A stretch of 64,000 nucleotides of DNA from Pseudomonas sp. 10-1B (GCF_000935045.1 NZ_JYKS01000005.1:124001-188000); one strand, 5' to 3'. Numbered from the stretch's first letter, positions 8,324 through 16,972 are shown. The notes: generated by a model from the sequence alone, not told the origin. Numbers and translations are program-made.

Positions 8324-9266
8324 TGACACGCCCGCGCAGGCACAGGTCGACCAGGCGATCGACTGGCTGGTGAAGCTGCGCTTCGATCGTCCCAGCCCAC
8401 GTACCGAACAGCAATTCCAGCACTGGCTGGCCAGCCACCCGCACAACCCCCTGGCCTGGCAGCGGGTCAGCCATCTTGGCGACGAACTGGCCGGGTTGCC
8501 CAAGGACCTGAGCAGGCGCACCCTGGACGCCAGCCAGCGCCAGCGCGTCAGCCGCCGCGACCATCTCAAGCTGCTGACGCTGCTGGCCGTTGGCGGTAGC
8601 CTGGGCTGGGCCGCGCGCGAGCCCCTGGGCCTGCCGCAGTTGCTGGCCGACAGCAGCACCGCCACGGGTGAGCAGCGCCAGTTGCAAGGTAGCGATGGCA
8701 GCCGTATCCAGCTCAACACAGCCAGCGCCATCGACCTGCGCTACAGCGCCGAGCAACGCGAGCTGCAACTGGTACGCGGCGAGGTCAGCCTGGACAGTAA
8801 CCCCAACGACATTCGCCCGTTCCGCATCGACACCCGTGTCGGCCCCCTGACGACCCTCGACGGCCAGCTGTTGCTACGCGAAAACGACCAGGGCCTGCTG
8901 CTGGCAGTGCGCCGTGGCGAGGTGACGCTGTTCCCCAGCTCGGCTTCGCCGCGGCAGGTACAGCCAGGCGAAATCTTGCAGGTATGGGCCAACGGCAGCG
9001 TCCAGGCGGTGAAACTGCACAGCGACCCTTGGGGCTGGACCGATGGCGTGCTCAGCGTGCAGCAGATGCCATTGGCCGAGTTCGTCGCCGAGCTCGGCCG
9101 TTACCGCCCAGGCCTGTTGCGTTGCGCCCCCGAGGTGGCGGCGTTGCTGGTATCGGGCACCTATCAGTTGGCCGACACCGGGCAAATCCTGCAATTGCTC
9201 AGCCGCAGCCTGCCAGTGCGAGTCGACTACAGAACGCGCTATTGGGTAAACATCGGCGCGGCCTGA
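8310..9266 (+). CDS. FecR-family anti-sigma / transmembrane sensor
   Basis: A 318-residue protein that starts inside the sigma gene (ATG at 8310). The N-terminal 80 residues form the cytoplasmic FecR N-domain that binds the sigma factor (WLVKLRFDRPSPRTEQQFQHWL region). A single hydrophobic stretch near 88-105 (LKLLTLLAVGGSLGWA) is the membrane anchor. The periplasmic FecR domain (about 115-220) carries LQGSDGSRIQLNTASAID, and the end is the STN-like segment that contacts the receptor. It should hold the upstream sigma factor inactive or help activate it. The cognate receptor must be encoded elsewhere. Confidence 0.9.
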   Translation: MPTPDDTPAQAQVDQAIDWLVKLRFDRPSPRTEQQFQHWLASHPHNPLAWQRVSHLGDELAGLPKDLSRRTLDASQRQRVSRRDHLKLLTLLAVGGSLGWAAREPLGLPQLLADSSTATGEQRQLQGSDGSRIQLNTASAIDLRYSAEQRELQLVRGEVSLDSNPNDIRPFRIDTRVGPLTTLDGQLLLRENDQGLLLAVRRGEVTLFPSSASPRQVQPGEILQVWANGSVQAVKLHSDPWGWTDGVLSVQQMPLAEFVAELGRYRPGLLRCAPEVAALLVSGTYQLADTGQILQLLSRSLPVRVDYRTRYWVNIGAA

Positions 9267-9274
9267 AAACATCA

Positions 9275-10432
9275 TCACTCCACCGCGGCCCGCAACCGCC
9301 CTGCATGCCGATACGATTGCCGGGCGAAGCACACGAACAACCCGGCCATCAGCGCCAGCGCCATGGGCAGGCCATGCGGCGCCACGTCCATCGCCGCACC
9401 ACTGACCAGCGGCCCGACCAGGCTGCCCACGCCCCACAGCAAGCCCACGCTGGCATTGGCGGTGACCAGGTCCTGGCCCTTGAAGCGCTGCCCGATCAGC
9501 ACCAGCGCCAGGGTATAGATCCCCCCCGCCACCGCCCCCAGCAGCACCAGCATCGGCCACAGCAACCAGGTCATGTTCAACAACCAGGGCAGGCCGATAC
9601 CGATCGACATCGCCACCAGCCCGCACACCAGGTGCAGCCCAGTGCGCTCCACCCGGTCGGCCAACCAGCCCAGCGGCAACTGGAACAGCATGTCGCCGGC
9701 AAACACCACCGTCACCATCAGCGCCGCCACGCCCACGGCAAAGCCATGACTGCTGGCATATACCGGCAGCAACGACAGCACCACGGCATCGAAGAACGAG
9801 AAGAACAGCACCGCCACGCACAACGCCGGCGCCACACGGAAGAAGCCGGCCAGGCCGAAGCTCTTTTCGCCCTCTTCATGTTCGACATGGTCATTGGGTA
9901 CGGTCAGCACGATGCACAGCAACGCCAGGCCATAGCAGGCGGTGACTACAGCAGTGATCCATGGGCTGTCGGCGCCCAGCACCGCCAGCATGGCCGGGCC
10001 GAGCACCTGGAAGCCGGTGAAGCTGGTGGCGTACAGGGCCATGATCTTGCCGCGGTTGTGCTCTGGACACAGCTCGTTGACCCACGACTCGCCGAGGATG
10101 ATGGCGATACCCATGCCAAGCCCCAGGCCCAGGCGCAGCAGCGCCAGCAGCCACAGCGAGCCGAACGCCGACTCGAGCAAGGCGATGCTGACGGTGCACA
10201 GGCTGAAGCACAGCAGGTAGATGGTGCGCCGGGTGAGGTGGCGGCAGCAGGCGTCGACCAGGAATGCCGAGAGCATCATGCCCGCAGCAGGGATGGCCGA
10301 GATGATGCCGATTTCCAGGGTGCCCGCCCCGGCTTCATGCAGGCGCAACGACACCAGCGGCAGGCTGGCCCCCAGGCTGAAGCCCACGACCGAGACGGCG
10401 AACAACAGGCCCGCCAGCAAACGCATGTTCAT
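9275..10432 (-). CDS. MFS permease (YcaD-like)
   Basis: A 385-residue, twelve-helix major facilitator. The ATG at 10432 has AAGGAG seven bases upstream; the open frame beyond it is Arg-rich and not membrane-like. The start MNMRLLAGLLFAVSVVG opens helix 1. The motif-A-like loop is weak (VDACCRHLTRRT), while GLGLGMGIAIILGESWVNEL in the fourth/fifth helix region is typical of the YcaD-like branch. Substrate unknown. It converges with the FecR-like gene, with only 8 bases between the stops, and shows no operon partner. Confidence 0.8.
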   Translation of the reverse strand: MNMRLLAGLLFAVSVVGFSLGASLPLVSLRLHEAGAGTLEIGIISAIPAAGMMLSAFLVDACCRHLTRRTIYLLCFSLCTVSIALLESAFGSLWLLALLRLGLGLGMGIAIILGESWVNELCPEHNRGKIMALYATSFTGFQVLGPAMLAVLGADSPWITAVVTACYGLALLCIVLTVPNDHVEHEEGEKSFGLAGFFRVAPALCVAVLFFSFFDAVVLSLLPVYASSHGFAVGVAALMVTVVFAGDMLFQLPLGWLADRVERTGLHLVCGLVAMSIGIGLPWLLNMTWLLWPMLVLLGAVAGGIYTLALVLIGQRFKGQDLVTANASVGLLWGVGSLVGPLVSGAAMDVAPHGLPMALALMAGLFVCFARQSYRHAGRLRAAVE

Positions 10433-10854
10433 GTACCACTCCTTGCAAACCGAAAAGACGTGCAGACACAGGCGCGCACGCCGGGGCGGCGAGCGACGCA
10501 AAAGCGCGGATCAGTTCAGGGCAAGGTGTGGCGAGAAGGTGAAGGCGAACAGCACGCTGCGGCGGCGCTTGAGCACCGTATCGCTCGGCCACGCACGACG
10601 CAGGGCCTGGAGGGCAGGCTGGCGAGCATGCGGGAGGGACTGGGTACGGCGCATTGCTGTGGTTACTACGCAGGTGGTTGGAAAAAGAGGCGGCACTCTA
10701 GGCCAAGGGTGGTCAGGTCGTCAATCGTCGGGGCCGCTGCGCGCCCCATCGCCGGCAAGCCAGCTCCCACCCCGACCGCATAGGCCTCAAGCCCTGTGCA
10801 GTACCTGTAGGAGCTGGCTTGCCGGCGATGGGCTGCAAAGCAGCCCCGGCAATA
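10433..10854. other. Intergenic region between two leftward MFS genes
   Basis: 422 bases without a convincing gene. The left 300 bases are the leader/promoter side of the 9275-10432 permease gene and show no coding bias that survives inspection. The right part is the REP pair at 10730-10847. I see no RNA gene or terminator other than the REP hairpin. Confidence 0.6.
10730..10847. repeat. REP pair (inverted)
   Basis: Facing units of the GCCGGCAAGCCAGCTCC type, ending in GGGGCCGC and GCAGCCCC. They lie directly after the stop of the Fsr-like permease gene, so the hairpin may serve as its transcription end. Confidence 0.9.
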
Positions 10855-12069
10855 TCAGCGCTTACCGGTACTCGGCAAGAACACCGCCAACAACCCGAAC
10901 AATGGCAGGAACGAGCACAGCCCATATACATACTCGATACCACGCAGGTCCGCCACGTACCCCAGCAGCGCCGCGCCAATCCCGCCAAAACCGAACATCA
11001 GCCCGAAGAAGATCCCGGCGATCATGCCCACGCTGCCCGGCACCAGCTCTTGCGCATACACCACGATCGCGGAAAACGCCGAAGCCAGGATAAAGCCGAT
11101 CACCACGCTCAAGACCGTGGTCCAGAACAGGTCGGCATACGGCAGTGCCAGGGTGAACGGCGCCACGCCCAGGATCGAGAACCAGATCACCGCCTTACGC
11201 CCGATGCGGTCACCGATCGGTCCGCCAAAGAAGGTGCCAGCCGCCACCGCGCCAAGGAACAGGAACAGGTGCAGCTGCGAGCTGGCCACCGACACGTCGA
11301 ACTTCTCGATCAGGTAGAAGGTGAAGTAACTGGTGAAGCTGGCCATGTAGAAATACTTGGAGAACACCAGCAGGCCCAGCACGATCAGCGCCGCGATCAC
11401 CCGCCCGCGGGAAATGCCGTGGCTCGCCTGCACCGCCTTGCGCGCCTTGGCCTGGTTGAGGTGCTCCTTGTACCAGCCGCGCAGCATCAGGGTCACGCCG
11501 AGGAAGAACAGCCCGGCCAGGCCGAACCAGGCCACGTGGGTCTGGCCGAACGGAATGACGATGGCCGCCGCCAGCAGCGGGCCCAGGGCCGAGCCGGTGT
11601 TGCCGCCCACCTGGAAGGTCGACTGGGCCAGGCCAAAGCGCCCGCCCGAGGCCAGGCGCGCAATACGCGAGGTTTCCGGGTGGAAGGTCGACGAACCGAT
11701 CCCCACCAGCGCCGAGGCCAGCAGAATCATGGGGAAGCTGCCGACGAAGGCCAGCATCACGATACCCAGCAGGGTGCACAGGGTACCCAGCGGCAGCAGG
11801 TTCGGCGTTGGCCGGCGATCGGTGAAGAAGCCGACCCAGGGCTGCAGCAACGAAGCGGTGATCTGGAACGTCAGGGTGATCATGCCGATCTGGGCGAAGC
11901 TCAGGTCGTAGTTGGCCTTGAGCATCGGGTAGATCGCCGGCAGCACCGCCTGGATCAGGTCGTTGATCAGATGCGCCAGGGCGCAGAAACCGATGATGCG
12001 CATCACAAGTGGCGTGGCTTGGCTTGTCGCCGCGCTGGTGGACGCCGTGGAGGCGCTACTGATGGCCAT
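10855..12069 (-). CDS. MFS transporter, fosmidomycin-resistance (Fsr)-like
   Basis: A 404-residue major facilitator, started at the ATG at 12069 (MAISSASTAS). The sixteen upstream codons overlap the AT-rich promoter zone. The first 20 residues are Ser/Ala/Thr-rich and cytoplasmic, followed by twelve helices. The motif FFTDRRPTPNLLPLG between helices 2 and 3 and GIGSSTFHPETSRIARLAS in the next loop are hallmarks of the Fsr group, which exports fosmidomycin and related compounds. Native substrate unknown. It is transcribed away from the orphan fecR-like gene, and the 180-base divergent region contains a Fur-like sequence. Confidence 0.82.
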   Translation of the reverse strand: MAISSASTASTSAATSQATPLVMRIIGFCALAHLINDLIQAVLPAIYPMLKANYDLSFAQIGMITLTFQITASLLQPWVGFFTDRRPTPNLLPLGTLCTLLGIVMLAFVGSFPMILLASALVGIGSSTFHPETSRIARLASGGRFGLAQSTFQVGGNTGSALGPLLAAAIVIPFGQTHVAWFGLAGLFFLGVTLMLRGWYKEHLNQAKARKAVQASHGISRGRVIAALIVLGLLVFSKYFYMASFTSYFTFYLIEKFDVSVASSQLHLFLFLGAVAAGTFFGGPIGDRIGRKAVIWFSILGVAPFTLALPYADLFWTTVLSVVIGFILASAFSAIVVYAQELVPGSVGMIAGIFFGLMFGFGGIGAALLGYVADLRGIEYVYGLCSFLPLFGLLAVFLPSTGKR

Positions 12070-12164
12070 GTGCCTGAATCTCCGTCCGCAGTTTGGGATC
12101 CGATTATCGGGAAACAAATAGATACATAGCTACCTTTTTTATCCCTCTGTCGAGACGTACTTGA

Positions 12165-12187
12165 AAATGGTTCTCAATATAATTAGC
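12165..12187. promoter_or_regulatory. Putative Fur box before the orphan fecR-like gene
   Basis: The AT-rich sequence AATGGTTCTCAATATAATTA, read on the other strand as TAATTATATTGAGAACCATT, resembles Fur boxes of pseudomonads. It lies about 65 bases upstream of the FecR-like start and about 95 bases from the divergent MFS start, so it could control either gene. Confidence 0.45.
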
Positions 12188-12251
12188 ATCCTTTGCCTAT
12201 ACCCCTGTCATCGTTGGGCGAAAAGGCCCCTATCGTGAGCAGACCGATCCC

Positions 12252-13184
12252 ATGAGCCCGATGCCCGCCAAGCAACTGCAGCCCGACCCACAGCAGGAAG
12301 CGCTGGAGTGGTTTTCGCTGTTGCGACAGCCCGGTTGCGACGAACCCCTGCGCCAGGCGTTCGCGGCCTGGTGCCAGGTGCAACAGAACGCCCAGGCCTA
12401 CGCCGAGCTGGAAACCTTCTGGCAACAGCTGCAACCCCCTCCCGCCCGCCCTCGCCCACGGCAGGTCGCCGCACGCCGCAGCCACCTGGGCAAATGGCTG
12501 GCGTTGCTATTCCTGCTGGGGCTGGGTGCTGTCGCCTACCTGTACTGGCCACTGATGCAACGCCTGGGCAGCGAGCTGCACACCGATGTGGGTGAACGCC
12601 GCAGCATGCGCCTGGCCGATGGCACTACCCTGCACCTGGACAGCGCCAGTGCGATGAACGTCGACCTGCGTGGCCGCACGCGCCATCTACACCTGGTGCA
12701 GGGCCAGGTTTTCCTGGAAGTGATGCTCGACGGCCGGGCCATGGAGGTGGAGGTAGGCGATGCGCGCATCCAGGTATTCGGCACCCGTCTGCAGCTCGCC
12801 CGCCATGCCGGCCATGACGAACTGGTGGTGCTCAGTGGCAAGGCCATGGTCCTCCAGGGCGGCGATCAGCGCATGGTGTCGGCAGGCGAACGGGTGACCT
12901 TCGATGGCAAACGGATCGACCCGCTGCAGAAGGCCGACCTGAAAACCGCCGACAGTTGGCGCAGCGGGCGCCTGAAAGCCACCGACATGCCCTTGGGGCA
13001 AGTGCTGGAACGCCTTGCCGGCTACCAAGGGCAGCGGCTATGGATGATGGATGAACAAACCGCCCACCGGCGCGTGAGCGGCGACTTCAACCTCGATCGG
13101 CCTGGCGAAAGCCTGGAATCCCTGGCTGCCGCCCAGCATCTGAAGCTGCAAGGCGTGCTCGGGCACTGGCTGGTGGTGCGCTGA
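12252..13184 (+). CDS. FecR-family protein without adjacent sigma factor
   Basis: A 310-residue FecR-like sensor. The N-domain (about 15-75) has WFSLLRQPGCDEPLRQAFAA, the helix LALLFLLGLGAVAYLYW lies near 83-100, and the periplasmic FecR domain starts at the DVGERRSMRLADGT region. It ends with an STN-like part (ATDMPLGQVLERLAGYQGQR). These proteins normally follow a FecI-type sigma gene, but here only about 180 bases of promoter region precede it, with a Fur-like box and no trace of a sigma gene. A second possible start lies three codons downstream at 12261. It may act on a sigma factor encoded elsewhere. Confidence 0.85.
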   Translation: MSPMPAKQLQPDPQQEALEWFSLLRQPGCDEPLRQAFAAWCQVQQNAQAYAELETFWQQLQPPPARPRPRQVAARRSHLGKWLALLFLLGLGAVAYLYWPLMQRLGSELHTDVGERRSMRLADGTTLHLDSASAMNVDLRGRTRHLHLVQGQVFLEVMLDGRAMEVEVGDARIQVFGTRLQLARHAGHDELVVLSGKAMVLQGGDQRMVSAGERVTFDGKRIDPLQKADLKTADSWRSGRLKATDMPLGQVLERLAGYQGQRLWMMDEQTAHRRVSGDFNLDRPGESLESLAAAQHLKLQGVLGHWLVVR

Positions 13185-13240
13185 AACCGGCCCCTGCCGC
13201 TAAGTTTTTGAAAGCGTGCAAATTTTTTTTGAAATGAGTG

Positions 13241-13269
13241 TTGACAGAGGGGCCGTTCAAGAGAATAAT
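13241..13269 (+). promoter_or_regulatory. Sigma-70 promoter of tRNA-Met
   Basis: A perfect -35 TTGACA (13241-13246) and -10 AATAAT (13264-13269), spaced 17 bases apart, sit 10 bases upstream of the mature tRNA 5' end. An AT-rich tract lies just before the -35, as expected for a strong stable-RNA promoter. Confidence 0.8.
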
Positions 13270-13279
13270 GCGCGCCATC

Positions 13280-13356
13280 GGCTACATAGCTCAGTTGGTT
13301 AGAGCATAGCATTCATAATGCTGGGGTCCGGGGTTCAAGTCCCTGTGTAGCCACCA
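13280..13356 (+). tRNA. tRNA-Met (anticodon CAT, elongator type)
   Basis: A 77-base tRNA including an encoded CCA end. The acceptor stem is GGCTACA/TGTAGCC with discriminator A. The D-arm has AGCTCAGTTGGTTAGAGC. The anticodon stem TAGCA/TGCTG encloses the loop TTCATAA with CAT at positions 34-36, and the T-loop is GGTTCAAGTCC. The paired first acceptor base distinguishes it from initiator tRNA. The GGCTAC start resembles E. coli elongator tRNA-Met rather than tRNA-Ile2. Confidence 0.95.
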
Positions 13357-13366
13357 AACAAGACGA

Positions 13367-13395
13367 AGGGCTTACCGCAAGGTAAGCCCTTTTTC
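13367..13395 (+). terminator. Intrinsic terminator after tRNA-Met
   Basis: A ten-base perfect stem, AGGGCTTACC / GGTAAGCCCT, with a GCAA tetraloop is followed directly by TTTTT. It lies 10 bases after the tRNA CCA end. Confidence 0.9.
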
Positions 13396-13484
13396 TTTGC
13401 CTGCGAAAAATCTAAACAGCTTGCGCGGTACATGTGGGAGCGGAGCGCCTGTCGAGTCTCACTTCGTACAAGGCAATCCCCACC

Positions 13485-14099
13485 TCAACGTATGCCGGTC
13501 ACCGCCACCGCCAGGCCAAGCCCGATCAGCGCCACACCGATCACCCGATCCACCAGCAATTGCCGCTCTATCATCGCCTTGCGCAATGCCACGCTGGAGA
13601 AAAACACTGCGACCAGGCTGAACCACAGCCAATGGGCGAAGGACATGAACGCGCCGTAAGCGAAATCCAGCGCCAGCGGGCTGCCGGGTTGAACCACCTG
13701 GGTGAAGGCGCTGATGACGAACAACATCGTCTTGGGGTTGAGGGCATTGGTCAGGAAGCCCGTGCGCAGGGCCTGCATTACGCTGGCAGCGGATTGGTCA
13801 ACGCCGTCAAGGCTGATGCGCTGGGTGCTGGTCAGCGATTGGTAGCCCAGGTAGATCAGATAACCCGCGCCCAGTACTTTCATGGCCAGGAACAGGGCTG
13901 GGCTCTGGCTGATGATCAATGCAATGCCCAGCACCGTGTACAGCACGTGCACCTGTACCCCCAGGGCGATGCCCACTGCGGCAGCCAGCCCGGCCTTGCG
14001 GCCCTGTGCATAACTGCTGCGGGTGACCATGGCGAAGTCGGCACCAGGGCTGATGACGGCGAGCAGGGTGAACAGGGCGACGGCAATGAGTTCGGTCAT
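13485..14099 (-). CDS. LysE/RhtB-family amino acid exporter
   Basis: A 204-residue inner-membrane protein with about six hydrophobic helices. The chosen ATG at 14099 gives MTELIAVALFTLLAVISPGADF, which contains the ISPGADF motif at the end of helix 1 that defines the LysE/RhtB family. Members export amino acids such as lysine, arginine, homoserine or threonine; the substrate cannot be told here. It is divergent from a LysR-type regulator gene across 244 bases holding a REP pair, an arrangement common for LysE-type exporters under LysR control. Confidence 0.85.
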   Translation of the reverse strand: MTELIAVALFTLLAVISPGADFAMVTRSSYAQGRKAGLAAAVGIALGVQVHVLYTVLGIALIISQSPALFLAMKVLGAGYLIYLGYQSLTSTQRISLDGVDQSAASVMQALRTGFLTNALNPKTMLFVISAFTQVVQPGSPLALDFAYGAFMSFAHWLWFSLVAVFFSSVALRKAMIERQLLVDRVIGVALIGLGLAVAVTGIR

Positions 14100-14223
14100 G
14101 CTGATGGCTCTCGATAGGCGATGGAAATGCACAGGCCGTGGATTATCGAGCGCTTATGGGCAAGGAAAAATCGATTTATAGTGAGGCATATCTGATAGTT
14201 TTTTTCACAGAGGTGTAGTGCCA

Positions 14224-14327
14224 GTACCGGCCTCTTCGCGGGCAAGCCCGCTCCTACAGGTACCCCACAGGGCCTGAATACTGTGGGATACCTGTAGGAG
14301 CGGGCTTGCCCGCGAAGAGGCCGGTAC
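14224..14327. repeat. REP pair (inverted), near-perfect arms
   Basis: Two arms of about 38 bases with GTACCGGCCTCTTCGCGGGC at one end and its inverse at the other, separated by about 25 bases. They belong to the GCGGGCAAGCCCGCTCC class and lie in the divergent region between lysE-like and lysR-like genes, only 16 bases before the regulator ATG. Confidence 0.9.
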
Positions 14328-14343
14328 AGGTAAAGCCAATGCC

Positions 14344-15261
14344 ATGAAACTGCCGCCACTCAACGCCTTCCGCTACTTCGACATCGCCGCCCAAACCGAG
14401 AGTTTCGTGCGCGCCGCCGAGCACCTGCACGTCACCCATGGCGCGGTCAGCCGCCAGGTACGCCAGCTTGAAGAAAGCCTTGGCGTGGAGCTGTTCGAGC
14501 GCCGCAACCGCGCCCTGTTCCTCACCCCTGCCGGCCGTGCCCTGCAGGGCACCACCCAGGCGATCTTCGAGCAGCTCGAAGGCGCCGTGCAGCGCTTGCA
14601 GCAACAGGCCCGCGACAATGTGCTGGTATTGTCCTGCGAGCCCACCATCGCCATGCGCTGGCTGATCCCGCGCCTGCCCCGCTTCCATGCCACCCATCCC
14701 GACCTGCAGTTGCACCTGGTGGCCGCAGGCGGGCCGTTGGACTTCGCCCGCAGCGGTGTCGACCTGGCACTACGCCGCGACGACTTCCACTGGGACCAGC
14801 AGCTGTACAACCTGAAAATCTGCGACGAATGGATTGGCCCGGTGTGCCGCCCCACCGCCCCCACCCAGCTCGATGGCCAACGCCTGCTGCACAGCAACAC
14901 TCGCCCAGGTGCCTGGCCCACCTGGCTGCGCCTGAGTGGCCAGCAGGCCCGGCACACCGAGCGCAGCGACTACGAGCATTTCTATCTGTCGATCCAGGCC
15001 GCCAGTGCCGGCCTGGGCCTGGCCATGGCATCAGCCCTGATGGTGCGCGACGAAATCGACAGCGGCCAGTTGCAGGCGCCGTTCGGCTTTGTGCGCGACG
15101 GCTCCGCCTATCACCTGCTCAGCCCCCACGTCCTGGACGATGGTGGCAAGCGTCAGCGCTTCGCCGCGTGGGTGGTGGACGAATGCCAAGGCTGCCTGAC
15201 TCATTTGGGCTTGATGCAGAACGACGACCCAGCGCCGCCATCGCCACCCCAGGTGCGATAG
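14344..15261 (+). CDS. LysR-type regulator, GcvA-like
   Basis: A 305-residue regulator. The N-terminal winged helix-turn-helix spans residues 1-65 (LNAFRYFDIAAQTESFVRAA, then VTHGAVSRQVRQLEESLGV), with ELFERRNR closing the wing. The substrate domain begins near residue 95 with VLVLSCEPTIAMRWLIPRLP, the form seen in the GcvA/AmpR-like branch. Target unknown; the divergent LysE-family exporter is the obvious candidate. The 3' end overlaps the convergent peptidase gene by 61 bases, so the last 20 codons of both genes share DNA. Confidence 0.88.
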   Translation: MKLPPLNAFRYFDIAAQTESFVRAAEHLHVTHGAVSRQVRQLEESLGVELFERRNRALFLTPAGRALQGTTQAIFEQLEGAVQRLQQQARDNVLVLSCEPTIAMRWLIPRLPRFHATHPDLQLHLVAAGGPLDFARSGVDLALRRDDFHWDQQLYNLKICDEWIGPVCRPTAPTQLDGQRLLHSNTRPGAWPTWLRLSGQQARHTERSDYEHFYLSIQAASAGLGLAMASALMVRDEIDSGQLQAPFGFVRDGSAYHLLSPHVLDDGGKRQRFAAWVVDECQGCLTHLGLMQNDDPAPPSPPQVR

Positions 15262-15776
15262 CCGGCAGTATCCAAATGGATGCGCCCGGACGGGTAGCGG
15301 CCCAGCCCCATGTTCCAGGCCTGGCCGTACTGCTGCCAGAAGCGGCACAGCGGGTTGGGATCGGCCCAGGCTGGCAACAGGATATCGACGGCGAAGGCAC
15401 GGGTGTGGGCACTGTTGGCCGCCCCGCCGGCGCAGGCATTCAAACGCGGGTCACGGTAGGCTGAGACGACCTCGAACTGGCGCAGAATACCCTGGTCGTC
15501 GAGCGTCTTGATCAGCGAGAGAGTCGAACGTACCGCTGGCCAGTTGCTGGCAGGCGGCACGGCGAAAGGTGACGCGCGGCACAGCCTCCAGTCCGATGCC
15601 GAGCGTAGCAACTGGTGGATAGGCACTACGCCGTAAAGGCGCGCATCCACCAGCATTTCTCGGAAAGGACGGGTCTGATGGTCGCCAGCCCACTGGGCGA
15701 ACATCCACAGGTCGCGTTGGTCGGCGTGGGCGGTGCCCGCTATCAGCAGGCTTGCCGCCAGAAGCAGTGCTTTCAT
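15201..15776 (-). CDS. M15-type D,D-carboxypeptidase-like exported protein
   Basis: A 191-residue protein with a clear signal peptide (MKALLLAASLLIAGTAHA, cleavage near residue 18). The C-terminal half contains VSAYRDPRLNAC, SAHTRAFAVDILLP and GRIHLDT. The His, Asp and second His of these motifs match the zinc ligands of the peptidase M15 (D-Ala-D-Ala carboxypeptidase-like) fold. It probably trims peptidoglycan in the periplasm, but activity is not proven. It overlaps the convergent LysR gene by 61 bases, and the carbonic anhydrase gene is upstream on the same strand. Confidence 0.8.
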   Translation of the reverse strand: MKALLLAASLLIAGTAHADQRDLWMFAQWAGDHQTRPFREMLVDARLYGVVPIHQLLRSASDWRLCRASPFAVPPASNWPAVRSTLSLIKTLDDQGILRQFEVVSAYRDPRLNACAGGAANSAHTRAFAVDILLPAWADPNPLCRFWQQYGQAWNMGLGRYPSGRIHLDTAGYRTWGGDGGAGSSFCIKPK

Positions 15777-15822
15777 CCGTTGACCATCCCTGTATTGAAA
15801 CTGCTACACGCTGCTACGAACG

Positions 15823-16464
15823 CTATTGATCCAAAGCCCGCAACCGATACTGCGGCGGCAACTGGGCAAAACCGCTGATGGTAGTGTCCAGGCTCTTCCA
15901 GCGCCCATCCTTGATGCCATAGATACAGCCGTGCACCGACAGCTCCTGGCCGCGGTGCCAGGCGTTCTGCACGATGCTGGTGTGGGCCACGTTGGCCACC
16001 TGCTGGATGACATTCAGTTCGCACAGACGGTCGACCTTGGCCTCTTCACCGTCCAGTTTGGCCAGCTCGCCACGCTTTTCGTAATACAAATCGCGAATCG
16101 AGCGCAGCCAGCCATCGATCAGGCCCAACTGGCGGTCCTGCATGGCAGCGCGTACGCCACCACAACCGTAGTGGCCGGTGACCAGGATGTGCCGCACCTT
16201 CAGCACCTCCACCGCATACTGGATCACCGACAGGCAATTGAGGTCGGTGTGCAGCACCACGTTGGCGACGTTGCGGTGGACGAACAGGTCGCCCGGTAGC
16301 ATGCCGACGATTTCGTTGGCCGGCACGCGGGCATCGGAGCAGCCGATCCAGAGGAACTCCGGGGTCTGCTGGCGGGCCAGTTTGGCGAAGAAGTCGGGGT
16401 CACGCTGGTTGATCGCGTCGGCCCAGCGGGCGTTGTTGTCGATCAGTTCCTGCAGGTCGTGCAT
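15823..16464 (-). CDS. can: Beta-class carbonic anhydrase
   Basis: A 213-residue cytoplasmic enzyme that interconverts CO2 and bicarbonate. All metal and catalytic residues are present: Cys42, Asp44 and Arg46 in GCSDARV, and His98 and Cys101 in GHYGCGG. Length and motifs match the Can (YadF) type used to supply bicarbonate at ambient CO2. The gene is read leftwards after rimI, with 52 bases between them. In P. aeruginosa a similar neighbourhood is known (carbonic anhydrase next to rimI and the psi gene). Confidence 0.95.
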   Translation of the reverse strand: MHDLQELIDNNARWADAINQRDPDFFAKLARQQTPEFLWIGCSDARVPANEIVGMLPGDLFVHRNVANVVLHTDLNCLSVIQYAVEVLKVRHILVTGHYGCGGVRAAMQDRQLGLIDGWLRSIRDLYYEKRGELAKLDGEEAKVDRLCELNVIQQVANVAHTSIVQNAWHRGQELSVHGCIYGIKDGRWKSLDTTISGFAQLPPQYRLRALDQ

Positions 16465-16516
16465 GGTGGTTGCCTCATCAGGGTTTGCCTGTGTGACAGG
16501 GCCAGCCCCTGCAAGG

Positions 16517-16972
16517 TCACTCCTCGAGCAGGGTGCAGGCCATCACCAGGGCGTCTTCACGGCCACCGGCAATTGGATAATAGTCGCGGCGGCGGCCGAT
16601 TTCGTTGAAACCGTAACGCTCGTACAAACGATAGGCCGACTGGTTGCTGGCGCGCACTTCCAGGAAACACTCGCGGCCATTGAGCTGGTAGGCCCGGGCC
16701 ATCAGGTGCTCCAGCAAGCGCAAGCCCAGGCCACGGCCCTGGTTTTCCGGCTTGACGGTGATGTTGAGCAGGTGCGCCTCGTCGATGATCACGTTGATCA
16801 CGCCGTGGCCTACCTGCTGCTGGCCATCGAACATCAGCCAGATCTCGTAAGACTTGAGCGCATCCTGAAAGATCCCGCGGGTCCAGGGATGACTGAACGC
16901 GGCATATTCAATCTTAAGTACGGCATCCAGATCCGCCTCGGTCATCGGGCGGAAGCTGATCGAGTCACTCAT
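16517..16972 (-). CDS. rimI: Ribosomal protein S18-alanine N-acetyltransferase RimI
   Basis: A 151-residue GNAT acetyltransferase of normal RimI length. The acetyl-CoA loop is NQGRGLGLRLLEHLM (about residues 77-91). The C-terminal LEVRASNQSAYRLYERYGF and the DYYPIAGGREDALVM end are typical of RimI, which acetylates the N-terminal alanine of S18. The start codon overlaps the stop of the upstream psi-like gene by four bases (ATGA arrangement), so translation is coupled. This mirrors the E. coli holD-rimI pair. Confidence 0.93.
   Translation of the reverse strand: MSDSISFRPMTEADLDAVLKIEYAAFSHPWTRGIFQDALKSYEIWLMFDGQQQVGHGVINVIIDEAHLLNITVKPENQGRGLGLRLLEHLMARAYQLNGRECFLEVRASNQSAYRLYERYGFNEIGRRRDYYPIAGGREDALVMACTLLEE

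Noticed and set aside
13280..13356. tRNA-Met as the attachment site of the island
   Set aside because: No recombinase gene or tRNA 3'-end duplicate lies near; the accessory DNA begins 27 kb away at ettA.
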